Positions 8,170 to 16,896 of a stretch of DNA of 64,000 bases are shown one piece after another (positions within the stretch are counted from its first letter, which is position 1; every line of letters starts with the position of its first letter). Made by a program: the position numbers and the translations under genes. The DNA is taken from positions 1 through 64,000 of the forward strand of contig SVFL01000011.1 in assembly GCA_015056885.1 (NCBI GenBank), read 5' to 3'. The DNA is from Lachnospiraceae bacterium (GTDB taxonomy: Bacteria; Bacillota; Clostridia; Lachnospirales; Lachnospiraceae). Under the pieces are notes generated by a model. That model searched no databases and was not told where the DNA came from. It was given only the letters and a program-made list of their open reading frames with translations.

Positions 8170-9321
8170 TTACACATTCGCCAGTTCTGCATCCACCAAT
8201 TCAAAAGCCGCCTCAATTACCTTATCCATATCATAATAGCGATATTGCCCCAAACGGCCACCAAAAAGAACATTGCCTTCTTCCTGCGCCAGTTTCTGGT
8301 ACTCTGCCAAAAGCGCTCCATTGCGCTCATCATTGATGGGATAATAAGGTTCATCTCCCTGCTTCCAATCCGCAGGATACTCTTTGGTAATAACAGTACC
8401 TTCACCCTTACCAAACTCAAAATGCCTATGCTCTATAATACGGGTATACGGAATCTCTGCTTCTGTGTAATTTACTACTGCATTACCCTGATAATTGTCA
8501 CAATCCGCAAGTGTCTCCTCCTCAAAGCGAAGGGAACGCCACTCCAAAGCCCCCAGACAATAATCAAAATAGGCATCAATCATACCGGTATACACTACCT
8601 TTGCAAATTCCGGTCCCTCTGCATCCTGTCGGTTCAACCGCCCGGGCACCTTTGCATTCTGTTTCTCCACAAACTCTTCATACGAGATTCCCAATTGTAC
8701 AGGAGTTCCCTCCAACAGCTTCTCAATAATCGCCGTATAACCGCCTTCCGGAATTCCCTGATAACGGTCCGTAAAATAATTATTATCATATGTGAAGCGT
8801 ACAGGCAAACGTTTGATAATGAATGCGGGCAACTCATCACAAGGTCTTCCCCACTGCTTCTCGGTATATCCCTTTACCAGCTTCTCATAAACATCTCTTC
8901 CCACCAAAGAAAGAGCCTGCTCCTCCAGATTCTGAGGAGTTTCTACTTTGCAGTCATTTTTCTGCTTCTCAATAATCTCCATAGCCTCCTTGGGCGTCCG
9001 GATATTCCACATACGACTGAATGTATTCATATTAAACGGCAAATTATAAAGCTCGTCTTTATATCTGGCAACCGGTGAATTTATATAATGATTAAATTCT
9101 GCAAACTGATTCACATAATCCCAAACCTTACGATTCGATGTATGGAAAATATGCGCACCATACTTATGCACCTGAATGCCATTCTGTTCCTGTGTATAAA
9201 TATTGCCGCCTACATTGGTCCGCTTATCGATACACAAACAACTCTTTCCGGCTTTCTTCATCTCATGAGCAAAAACAGCACCAAAAAGTCCTGTTCCTAC
9301 GATTAAATAGTCGTATTTCAC
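8170..9321 (-). CDS. glf: UDP-galactopyranose mutase
   Basis: FAD enzyme interconverting UDP-galactopyranose and UDP-galactofuranose, donor for Galf-containing glycans; cytosolic. It has 383 residues, the usual length. The N-terminal dinucleotide site reads YLIVGTGLFGAVFAHEM, followed by CIDKRTNVGGN, then HKYGAHIFHTSN and the YTEKQWGRPC segment typical of the family. It overlaps the upstream XRE gene by 4 nt (ATGA), so the two are translationally coupled. UDP-Galf is probably a donor for the glycosyltransferases in the window (inference). Confidence 0.95.
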   Translation of the reverse strand: MKYDYLIVGTGLFGAVFAHEMKKAGKSCLCIDKRTNVGGNIYTQEQNGIQVHKYGAHIFHTSNRKVWDYVNQFAEFNHYINSPVARYKDELYNLPFNMNTFSRMWNIRTPKEAMEIIEKQKNDCKVETPQNLEEQALSLVGRDVYEKLVKGYTEKQWGRPCDELPAFIIKRLPVRFTYDNNYFTDRYQGIPEGGYTAIIEKLLEGTPVQLGISYEEFVEKQNAKVPGRLNRQDAEGPEFAKVVYTGMIDAYFDYCLGALEWRSLRFEEETLADCDNYQGNAVVNYTEAEIPYTRIIEHRHFEFGKGEGTVITKEYPADWKQGDEPYYPINDERNGALLAEYQKLAQEEGNVLFGGRLGQYRYYDMDKVIEAAFELVDAELANV

Positions 9322-9668
9322 TTTTTCTTCCCCTTATTTTTATACTTATCAATCTGGGCAAAGTCCTCCATCAAATCCAAAACTTTATCCCGACCTTCCT
9401 GATTCAACTTTGTATAACTAAGCATTACCCGATTTTCAATCAGCTTATTCCCCAACGGAGCATTTTCATCCAATGGCTGAAAATCCACAGGATTCAAATT
9501 CAACTTATCACACATTTTAATTACGGTTCCGTATGCCATTCCGTCAATGCCACGCTCCAGTGCCGTTACCAGCGTACTATATGGTATCCCCATATCCAAT
9601 GAAAACTGGCGGACACTACGATACTGCTTTAGAATCTCCCTCTTCAACACTTCTGCTTTCGTCATCAT
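9318..9668 (-). CDS. XRE-family HTH regulator
   Basis: Small DNA-binding protein of 116 residues. The helix-turn-helix is at about residues 16-60 (SVRQFSLDMGIPYSTLVTAL, then VIKMCDKLNLNP). The C-terminal 50 residues carry no recognisable ligand domain and end in a Lys-rich tail. GGAGG precedes the double-ATG start. It overlaps glf by 4 nt and has its own promoter at 9704-9732. Autoregulation and control of glf are plausible but not shown. Confidence 0.85.
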   Translation of the reverse strand: MMTKAEVLKREILKQYRSVRQFSLDMGIPYSTLVTALERGIDGMAYGTVIKMCDKLNLNPVDFQPLDENAPLGNKLIENRVMLSYTKLNQEGRDKVLDLMEDFAQIDKYKNKGKKK

Positions 9669-9703
9669 ACAACCTCCGGATTCTATTGTAATTCCCCTGG
9701 TTC

Positions 9704-9732
9704 ACTATACGATTTTTGGAAATTCTTTGCAA
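9704..9732 (-). promoter_or_regulatory. Sigma-A promoter of the XRE-glf pair
   Basis: TTGCAA, 17 nt, TATAGT on the minus strand, about 36 nt upstream of the XRE ATG. Confidence 0.65.
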
Positions 9733-9760
9733 TAGCTTTACTTAAAACTTAATAAAATTA

Positions 9761-10678
9761 TTAGAAATGGTTAACCATCTGACGCAACATTTCCAGCTGC
9801 GCCTTATAAAAAGGATAATTATGACTTTGCGCTCCGCAAACCGGTTCCATGTAGTCTCCATAGATTAAAGTCAGAATCTCATCATACCCATGAGCTACCG
9901 GAACGAAAATATTTTCAAAAGGCATCCAGTCTATCTCTGCAAAACATTCTTTTGACACATACCCTTTCGGTCTGTAAGCGACATCAATATACATACCAAT
10001 TTCATCCCCATCTGTTTCCTTTACAGATGCCGCAATTTGATTGGCCAGTCGAACCAACCGGCCCACCAAACCATTCTCTTTATCCAAAGAAACACCGCAA
10101 CGATTCTCTACCTCTTTCAAAAGAATTTGAAAATCCTTCTCTTCTTCCGCAGACCGGTCCGGATTTTTTGCCATACGACAGGTTGTCCAAACCAGATGAA
10201 ACTTTTGCTTAATCTCTTCTTTTGCCTTTTCATCCCTGGGCACAAAATCTAAAGGATAAATATCAATTCCCACCATAAACGGACATCCGTGAAACTTCTG
10301 CAATCTTCCCGGTTCAATACTGATACAATCTGAATTAACTACACTTCCCCAATATTCACCGTTCTCATCATCTGCCAAAGGATTATGCACTATATATCCG
10401 GCAGGTAATTCTCCAGGCAAAACAGACATTAACTTTTCATAATCTTCTCGTAAAAGCGCAATATCAATATCATCGTCCCACGGTATAAACCCACTATGCC
10501 TAACCGCACCCAAAAGAGAACCATAATACACAAAGTAAGGAATATCATATTTCTCGCATATTACATCGATATCATACAACAACTCCATCTCTGCTGCCCA
10601 ACAGGTTTTCATAGTCTGATCTACCACAAACCCGCAGCGAGTCTCCTCTAAAAAGAACTCTTCCTGAAACGTCAGCAT
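9761..10678 (-). CDS. LicD-family phosphotransferase
   Basis: LicD proteins transfer phospho-groups such as phosphocholine from a CDP-activated donor to a glycan. This 305-residue protein has the family core at about residues 47-70: YFVYYGSLLGAVRHSGF then IPWDDDIDIALLR, where the acidic cluster is the metal site. A C-terminal GDYMEPVCGAQSHNYPF segment is also family-like. GGAGA precedes the ATG. It overlaps the preceding fusion gene by 7 nt, so the two are coupled. It is the last gene of the 9.7-18.6 kb polycistron. The donor is unknown. Confidence 0.88.
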   Translation of the reverse strand: MLTFQEEFFLEETRCGFVVDQTMKTCWAAEMELLYDIDVICEKYDIPYFVYYGSLLGAVRHSGFIPWDDDIDIALLREDYEKLMSVLPGELPAGYIVHNPLADDENGEYWGSVVNSDCISIEPGRLQKFHGCPFMVGIDIYPLDFVPRDEKAKEEIKQKFHLVWTTCRMAKNPDRSAEEEKDFQILLKEVENRCGVSLDKENGLVGRLVRLANQIAASVKETDGDEIGMYIDVAYRPKGYVSKECFAEIDWMPFENIFVPVAHGYDEILTLIYGDYMEPVCGAQSHNYPFYKAQLEMLRQMVNHF

Positions 10679-12480
10679 GTCTTCTCTCCTCCGGCGGCTT
10701 CCTTTACATACATTTCGGGAACATTTGTTATTATTTCCGTTATCCCAAATATGGCGTATTTCTCCAAACTCTCAATTCGCAACCTACGTCCATCTTTATA
10801 GAAAGGCTCATCAGCCCCCCATCCTCGTACAGGCATTCCCTGCATATCCTCCGGCAAGGCGCAATCCATTCCGCCAATCCATGGATGCAATGCGTCTACT
10901 CCTGCATAACGCCCCCACCGGATACAATCCGAAAGAGTAGATGCCAACATTCCCGTCTGATTTGCCGAATTAATCTCCTTCATTTTCCTACAGGACTCTG
11001 CCCAAAACGAAGAATAAACTACATAATCCTCCAGACCATACTCCCGAACAAGAGCATCTGTCTTCTCTTCAATCCCCTCATAGTGGATAACGCTTGTTTT
11101 TAACTCAATATTAATCAGCAACCCCTTCGCCTCACAATAAGGTTTCATCGTTTCCATCACTTCTCTTAAAGTAGGAATCCGGGTCTGCTTTTCATCCCCG
11201 GGTGCAATCCACAATTCCTTTAATTCTGCTAAAGTGTAATCCACAACCCTTTGACTGCCATCTGTTACTCTGGAAACATTTTCATCATGGAACACTACAA
11301 CTTCTCCGTCCTTGGTCAGCTGTACATCCAACTCAATTCCAACTACCCCCGGCAACTCCGCTGCCGCCACAAAAGCCTCTATTGTATTTTCCGGCCATTC
11401 CATAGAACAACCTCTGTGAGCCCAATATCTCATAGGGCGTTCCTGCAAAATTTCCTTCAAACGGATTTCAGCATCTTTGCGAACTTCGACTTCCGCATTC
11501 AGGAAATTCTCCATTACCCCCGCCATGGCTACACTTTCTGTCGCAGTCACAACTGCTTCAGCTTTAAGAGAATTTTGTACGTCCCGTGCCTCTTTTGAGA
11601 GACACTTCTGAATGCGCTGGTAAAACTCTTCACATTCATACTTCAAGCCACTTCCCTCATAAGGATAATCAAATCGCTCCACCCTGCCCGGATCCTCATA
11701 ACGCACCTCAAAATGCCTGGTCATCCACCAGGGAGCCTGCACTACAATATACCCCTTTGTTCCAGATACAATCATCTGACCTTCACTTTTTACACCAAGG
11801 CCGGTCTTGCAGGATGCAAATGCTTCTCCATAATCAAACAATGCACGTGTATATTTATCAATTCCATTGACGCAGCGATAAGAATGGAACGAAATATCCC
11901 TGTACTCCGTCCCTAATAATTTAAACACCGGATACATTACATAACTGCCCATTTCGGTAAAACTTCCTCCACAGGCCAAATCCGTCATCTCCCGCAAGTT
12001 AGTAGGGGTCAATCTGGTAAAACAGGCTTCCACTTCCTTAATTTCACCAATACGTCCTTCTGAAACAATCTGTAATAATCCCTGAAATCCCGGACAACTT
12101 GCAGTCTTCAATGCTTCCATTAAAACAACCTGTTTCTCACAGGCCATCCGGTACAACTCTTCTGCCTCTGCTTTTTTTAAAACCATGGGTTTCTCACACA
12201 GTACATGCTTACCCGCCAAAAGCAGCTTTTTCGTGTACTCAAAATGCTTCTCATGAGGGCAGGCCACATACACCGCATCCACATGCTCCACCAAATAGTC
12301 CCACTCATCCGTACAATCCACAATACCTTCCAATTTGTCTGCATTGTCCTGTACAAACCTACAGGCACTCTCTATATTCGGATTATAAATCACACTGATT
12401 ACAAAAGGAGTATTCTGCCATCCGTCACCTACAAACCGTGCAGCAATTCTGCCGGTTCCGATTATTCCAAGTTTAAGCAT
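10672..12480 (-). CDS. Fusion: Gfo/Idh/MocA oxidoreductase + glycerophosphodiester phosphodiesterase
   Basis: A 602-residue two-domain enzyme. Residues 1-330 are a Gfo/Idh/MocA NAD(P) dehydrogenase: LGIIGTGRIAARFV at the N-terminus, HVLCEKPMVLKKAEAEELY near 95-115, then the substrate domain. Residues about 350-600 are a GDPD TIM barrel with AHRGCSMEWPENTIEAF, GIELDVQLTKDG and VVFHDENVSRV, so the catalytic His pair and acidic metal ligands are present. It overlaps its neighbours at both ends (18 nt and 7 nt). The fusion suggests that oxidation or epimerisation of a polyol and cleavage of its phosphodiester belong to one pathway (inference). Confidence 0.87.
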   Translation of the reverse strand: MLKLGIIGTGRIAARFVGDGWQNTPFVISVIYNPNIESACRFVQDNADKLEGIVDCTDEWDYLVEHVDAVYVACPHEKHFEYTKKLLLAGKHVLCEKPMVLKKAEAEELYRMACEKQVVLMEALKTASCPGFQGLLQIVSEGRIGEIKEVEACFTRLTPTNLREMTDLACGGSFTEMGSYVMYPVFKLLGTEYRDISFHSYRCVNGIDKYTRALFDYGEAFASCKTGLGVKSEGQMIVSGTKGYIVVQAPWWMTRHFEVRYEDPGRVERFDYPYEGSGLKYECEEFYQRIQKCLSKEARDVQNSLKAEAVVTATESVAMAGVMENFLNAEVEVRKDAEIRLKEILQERPMRYWAHRGCSMEWPENTIEAFVAAAELPGVVGIELDVQLTKDGEVVVFHDENVSRVTDGSQRVVDYTLAELKELWIAPGDEKQTRIPTLREVMETMKPYCEAKGLLINIELKTSVIHYEGIEEKTDALVREYGLEDYVVYSSFWAESCRKMKEINSANQTGMLASTLSDCIRWGRYAGVDALHPWIGGMDCALPEDMQGMPVRGWGADEPFYKDGRRLRIESLEKYAIFGITEIITNVPEMYVKEAAGGEKTC

Positions 12481-13823
12481 TCTCTTTTTGCCTTTCTTTG
12501 CTTCATAAAGAGTTCCGTCACTTCAGCCATAGCTTCTGCTTCACGCTCCGTCAAACGATAGCCCACATGTTCAATTCCATTAATCTTCGAAACAAATCCA
12601 CTTATTTCATAACGCAGGCCATCCCCTTGAAACCTAGGTTCATAGGTATCCACCTTATCGGCATCCTCATACCTGATTTGAAACTTTTTCGTCAACCACC
12701 AGGGCGACTCTGCTAAAATATACCCTTCCGTACCTGCAATTACAAGCTGGCCCTCACTCTTGACACCCACTCCGCACTTGGCCGTAGCCATTGCATTTTC
12801 ATACACAAACTGCACCTTAGTATACAAATCAATGCCACCTTCACCATAGATACTATCAATTCGCACTTCCTTATAATCCGTCCCCAAAAGCTTGAAAATG
12901 GGAAGCATATTATAGGCGGCAAACTCCAAAAAAGCTCCACCATACTTTGCATCCGTACGCTCTCTGGACATTGGCGCAGCCAACCTTGAAAAACATGCCT
13001 CCACATCATGAATCTGACCAATTTTGCCACTCTTGGCCATATTCATCATCTGCTGAAAGCCGGGACAATAAGCAGTCTTAATTGCCTCGTACAATACCAC
13101 GCCCTTTTCCCCGGCAAGTTCATACAACTCCATTGTTTCTTTCTTGGTGAAAGCTATGGGTTTCTCACACAGTACATGCTTCCCTTTAAGCAGCGCCTTC
13201 TTGGCATACTCATAGTGAGTCTCATTAGGAGCCGCGATATACACCCCATCCACCTTATCCAGAAAACCTTCATAATCCTCATGAAAAGTCTCGATTTCAT
13301 GCTGCTCTTCAAAAGCACGGCCACTCTCCTTCTCCGGATTATATGCACAAATAATATTAATACCACTGACATATTTTGACTCAGACAGGAATCTGGGGGC
13401 AATTCGTCCGGTTCCCACAATACCCATTTTCACAATTTTAAAACGTCTCTCCCTAAGCATAGTGGAAGAAACATCCGGTGTACGATCCAAATAGACAACC
13501 TCACAGAAAGGCTTCAGATAATCAAAAGTCCCCACCCAGTCAGAACCCACCGTAAATACATCAATCTGATATTTTTCAATATCTTCAATCTTCTGCCCTT
13601 CATGGTCCTCTATGATAATTTCATCGGCAAGTCCGGTCTTCTTAACACTTTCAATACGTTCCATGACAGAGTCCACCACATTGACCTTGCCTCTTGCCTC
13701 ATCAAAATGATCCGTGGTTACACCCACAATCAGATAATCTCCCAACGCCTTGGCACGTGTCAGCAGACTTAAATGTCCTTTATGAAATAAATCAAATGTC
13801 CCGTAGGTAATTACTTTTCTCAT
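12462..13823 (-). CDS. Fusion: TagD-like cytidylyltransferase + Gfo/Idh/MocA oxidoreductase
   Basis: A 453-residue fusion. Residues 1-128 match glycerol-3-phosphate-type cytidylyltransferases: ITYGTFDLFHKGHLSLL (HxGH nucleotide site) and DVSSTMLRERRFK. Residues about 130-453 are a Gfo/Idh/MocA dehydrogenase (KMGIVGTGRIAPRFL, KHVLCEKPIAFTKKET), clearly paralogous to the dehydrogenase half of the next gene. GGGGTG precedes the ATG. The product is probably a CDP-activated alcohol whose polyol part the dehydrogenase acts on; the identity is unknown. Confidence 0.87.
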   Translation of the reverse strand: MRKVITYGTFDLFHKGHLSLLTRAKALGDYLIVGVTTDHFDEARGKVNVVDSVMERIESVKKTGLADEIIIEDHEGQKIEDIEKYQIDVFTVGSDWVGTFDYLKPFCEVVYLDRTPDVSSTMLRERRFKIVKMGIVGTGRIAPRFLSESKYVSGINIICAYNPEKESGRAFEEQHEIETFHEDYEGFLDKVDGVYIAAPNETHYEYAKKALLKGKHVLCEKPIAFTKKETMELYELAGEKGVVLYEAIKTAYCPGFQQMMNMAKSGKIGQIHDVEACFSRLAAPMSRERTDAKYGGAFLEFAAYNMLPIFKLLGTDYKEVRIDSIYGEGGIDLYTKVQFVYENAMATAKCGVGVKSEGQLVIAGTEGYILAESPWWLTKKFQIRYEDADKVDTYEPRFQGDGLRYEISGFVSKINGIEHVGYRLTEREAEAMAEVTELFMKQRKAKRECLNLE

Positions 13824-13837
13824 CCGTACACCCCAAT

Positions 13838-14776
13838 TTATCTGTTTTTGTAATAGGCAATCCTCTCTGCCAAATGCTCTCCGGCAGCATAAATCACCTT
13901 AAGAACCTGCGCCCTCAAAGGATAGGGGAATGCATTCATACAAGGAAAGGTCTCAAAACTCAGCGTTCCATCATAATCAATTAACGCCAAAGCCTCTGCA
14001 ATCCCTTCCCAATCCAAACCTCTTCTTTTTTGATCTCCAAAAGTAAAGGGCAACTCATGCATATCCGAAACTCCATCATTCTCATGAAGATGTAAAATCT
14101 TTAATCGATTCTGAAGAGTCATGATGTACTCATAAGGATCTCTCTTAACTAATTGCAAATGTCCGGTGTCCAGACACATGCCAAAGAGTTCCTCACCGGC
14201 CTCTGCATTCAGGGTATCCACCAGCCAATTAGCTACAGCCGGATTCGCACAGACACCTTCCACCATCCGATTTCCCTTACCCTCATAGAGATTCTCAAAA
14301 CAAATTTTTACGCCCTGTTCCTTCAACAGCGGAATCAACACCTTAAAATATTCCAGATTATCCATATTTTCCCTGTCAATTCCATGGGTATACTGCATTT
14401 TAAAAGGATGAACCACCACCCAGGGCACTCCCAGTGTTTTAGCAATGACAATACTCTTGGGAATCACGCAACTCTCCATATACTCGGTCAACTTATCTTT
14501 ACCGGGTACTCTCACCGGATAAGGCGCATGCATCTGAGACGCACTGAGTCCTGCTGCATCCATTGCCTCCTTATACTTTTCAAAATAAGGAATCAGTTTT
14601 TCGATTTCCACATCAAAAAAGGAATTTATCTTGCCCTTATAAACATCATCGTTTCGCAGAAAATTATCCAAATTAAAATCCACCTTGGTAAAACCAGCAT
14701 CACGAATGAGCTGAAACCCTTCATGAATATCTACACCACTTTCAATAATTCCCTTTGTCTGTACACCGATTTCCAA
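13838..14776 (-). CDS. Sugar phosphate isomerase/epimerase, xylose isomerase-like TIM barrel
   Basis: A 312-residue TIM barrel of the AP-endonuclease-2/xylose isomerase-like superfamily. It includes SQMHAPYPVRVPG, WVVVHPFKMQYTHG, ICFENLYEGKGN, MCLDTGHLQLVK and LHLHENDG, which carry the His/Glu/Asp metal ligands at the usual strand ends. The start is TTG at 14774-14776 with AAGGAG upstream. It is homologous to the middle domain of the next gene. With the two Gfo/Idh dehydrogenases it recalls inositol-type isomerase-dehydrogenase pairs; the substrate is unknown. Confidence 0.85.
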   Translation of the reverse strand: MEIGVQTKGIIESGVDIHEGFQLIRDAGFTKVDFNLDNFLRNDDVYKGKINSFFDVEIEKLIPYFEKYKEAMDAAGLSASQMHAPYPVRVPGKDKLTEYMESCVIPKSIVIAKTLGVPWVVVHPFKMQYTHGIDRENMDNLEYFKVLIPLLKEQGVKICFENLYEGKGNRMVEGVCANPAVANWLVDTLNAEAGEELFGMCLDTGHLQLVKRDPYEYIMTLQNRLKILHLHENDGVSDMHELPFTFGDQKRRGLDWEGIAEALALIDYDGTLSFETFPCMNAFPYPLRAQVLKVIYAAGEHLAERIAYYKNR

Positions 14777-14790
14777 TTTCCGTTCTCCTT

Positions 14791-16818
14791 CTACATGAAA
14801 TAATTATCATTATAATACTCGTAGGCAACTCCCATGCCCTTTAACTGCGTCGCAATCTGAGCATAGTACATATTACAGATAAATACATTGCGCTCTTCCT
14901 CCGGAATTTCCAAAATGCTGTCCGGCGATAGAATGGGTACACCAAAGAACTCCTTCCCCCAATTATCCTTATTATTGTCTATCATGCAATAAGGAGGGTA
15001 CTCTTCTGCCCAATTACACATATAATTATAGGCCATAGCTCCGGTACCAAAGAGCATGATTTTTTTATCCCTTTGCCCCAGCCGCTCTTTTAAACCAAAG
15101 TAATACTCCCACTCCGGCCCAAGACTCTTCAAAAGCTCCAACAGACTCTTCTGCATATTGACAGGAGCCTTTTCCCACAAGCCATTCACATCAAAGACGA
15201 TACCACCTTGATAATCAGCACGAATCAATGCCCCGATTACACGATAAATATCTGTAGCGAGAGTCCCTCTTCCTACAGTAAATGTATAAGGCATCTGATG
15301 ATCATCGTGAATACCATCATTATCATTCATATGAACCAAACGCAATCTGGACATAATACCCTCTACAAAACTGCGCAAATTCACATTCAATACATTGGCA
15401 TGCCCCACATTAAAACAAATTCCGAAACACAATCTGCCACACAACATGTTGTAGGCTTCCACCGTCTCATACAGCCAGGTCGGATCCGAATAGGGACTGC
15501 GGATAATCTCCCCGTCATAGGTTGTGACATAACCATTTTCAAGATACACCGAAATCTCTGCCCATCGGAAATACTCAATCTCTGCGGTGAGTGCTTCATC
15601 CAAAGCCTCTGCATCCAAAAACTCTCTGGTGTCAATTACAATATATCTGGCGTGCAAGGCCTTTGCCACATTACACACCTGCAACACGCCCACATCCAAA
15701 AGCATCTGCGCCTTAATTACAATTCCCTCCGGGGTCCAGGTAGCGCCGCTCTCCTGATAAGCAGCCAAATCCTCCATGCGAAGTTCCATCTTCTCAAATC
15801 CAAGACTATTCACATTCTGATTATCCAGATTGCCATGATACTGCAACCCCATATACCGCTCCATGGGCTCCTTATACATCATGTCATATATCGCGGGCAC
15901 CTCAAGTCCCTGTTCCTCAAACAGACTCTTAAGCAAGTCCTCCTGCTCTGTAAAATAAGGATATTTGTGCGTATCCCAACGCTTTATCGGTGTCATATAA
16001 TTCTCGCCATAACGAAGTTTCAATATCTGTTCATATCCCACCGGCACCGGTATCGTAATATTCTCAAAGGGCATTTCAATAAAACTCTCGTAACAGGACT
16101 TAGGCAAACGATACCACGGCTGAGTTGCCATTAATGCCAGAATTGTTATCTCATCTGACTCATCCGCTCCATACATACCACTGATTTCATCCGCCCATTG
16201 ATACAGCTGTTGGGGAATAGGCATATCCGGCTTTAAGGTAAAACCGGTTACTTCCAACAGCGCATTCAAAGTCTCCTGTTTCTCTTCATCCGTATATTTC
16301 TCCTCAACCCAGTTTTTAGCCAATCCATCCGTAGCAATTAAGAGTTGGGACTGAACCATTTCATCATCCTTATCTCGGGGAATGTAATCAGAAATAAAAA
16401 TATCCACACCAATTGCATAGGGACACCCATGATATTTCTCCATAAACTCGGGCGTAATATTCACACTCCACGAATTAACAACCCTTGTCAGAAGCTCAGT
16501 AAAACCACCATAATTGTAAACATTGATAATGCTTAAATTCTCCGGAAACTCCTCCTTGGCATAATGAAGAAATCGCACATAATCATCTCTCAGCATGCCG
16601 ATATCCAAGTCATCATCCCAGGGCACAAATCCCTGATGCCGAACAGCGCCCAACAAGGTACCCCATTCAGCAAAATACTTGATATTGTGTCGTTTACAGA
16701 CTTTATCAATCTCCTCCAACACTTCTATCTGTGCCGCCCACGAACGGCGAATCATAGGTCTTACATAAAAATTATCTACTATTTTTGCCTCAAAATAATC
16801 CTCGCTGAATGTAGCCAT
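14791..16818 (-). CDS. Three-domain fusion: LicD transferase + TIM-barrel isomerase + Rossmann-like module
   Basis: A 675-residue protein. Residues 1-300 are a LicD domain (YFAEWGTLLGAVRHQGF, VPWDDDLDIGML). Residues about 335-570 are a xylose isomerase-like barrel with CFNVGHANVLNV and LVHMNDNDGIHDDH. Residues about 575-675 form the small Rossmann-like module seen repeatedly in this window (IMLFGTGAMAYNYM, then MIDNNKDNWG). AGGAGG lies 13 nt upstream of the ATG, slightly far. The fusion joins substrate tailoring and phospho-transfer in one chain, which supports a single pathway for 9.7-18.6 kb. Confidence 0.85.
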   Translation of the reverse strand: MATFSEDYFEAKIVDNFYVRPMIRRSWAAQIEVLEEIDKVCKRHNIKYFAEWGTLLGAVRHQGFVPWDDDLDIGMLRDDYVRFLHYAKEEFPENLSIINVYNYGGFTELLTRVVNSWSVNITPEFMEKYHGCPYAIGVDIFISDYIPRDKDDEMVQSQLLIATDGLAKNWVEEKYTDEEKQETLNALLEVTGFTLKPDMPIPQQLYQWADEISGMYGADESDEITILALMATQPWYRLPKSCYESFIEMPFENITIPVPVGYEQILKLRYGENYMTPIKRWDTHKYPYFTEQEDLLKSLFEEQGLEVPAIYDMMYKEPMERYMGLQYHGNLDNQNVNSLGFEKMELRMEDLAAYQESGATWTPEGIVIKAQMLLDVGVLQVCNVAKALHARYIVIDTREFLDAEALDEALTAEIEYFRWAEISVYLENGYVTTYDGEIIRSPYSDPTWLYETVEAYNMLCGRLCFGICFNVGHANVLNVNLRSFVEGIMSRLRLVHMNDNDGIHDDHQMPYTFTVGRGTLATDIYRVIGALIRADYQGGIVFDVNGLWEKAPVNMQKSLLELLKSLGPEWEYYFGLKERLGQRDKKIMLFGTGAMAYNYMCNWAEEYPPYCMIDNNKDNWGKEFFGVPILSPDSILEIPEEERNVFICNMYYAQIATQLKGMGVAYEYYNDNYFM

Positions 16819-16896
16819 GTAGTCTATTTATCCTCCTGTTTTGTAAACCACTTATGATAATTACCATATCTATTTAGATCAGTATTTCCGCCACTT

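Noticed and set aside
8245..9078. Plus-strand open frame of 277 codons inside glf
   Set aside because: It is the antisense of a clear UDP-galactopyranose mutase and has no ribosome site or motif. Similar long antisense frames over other genes were dismissed for the same reason.
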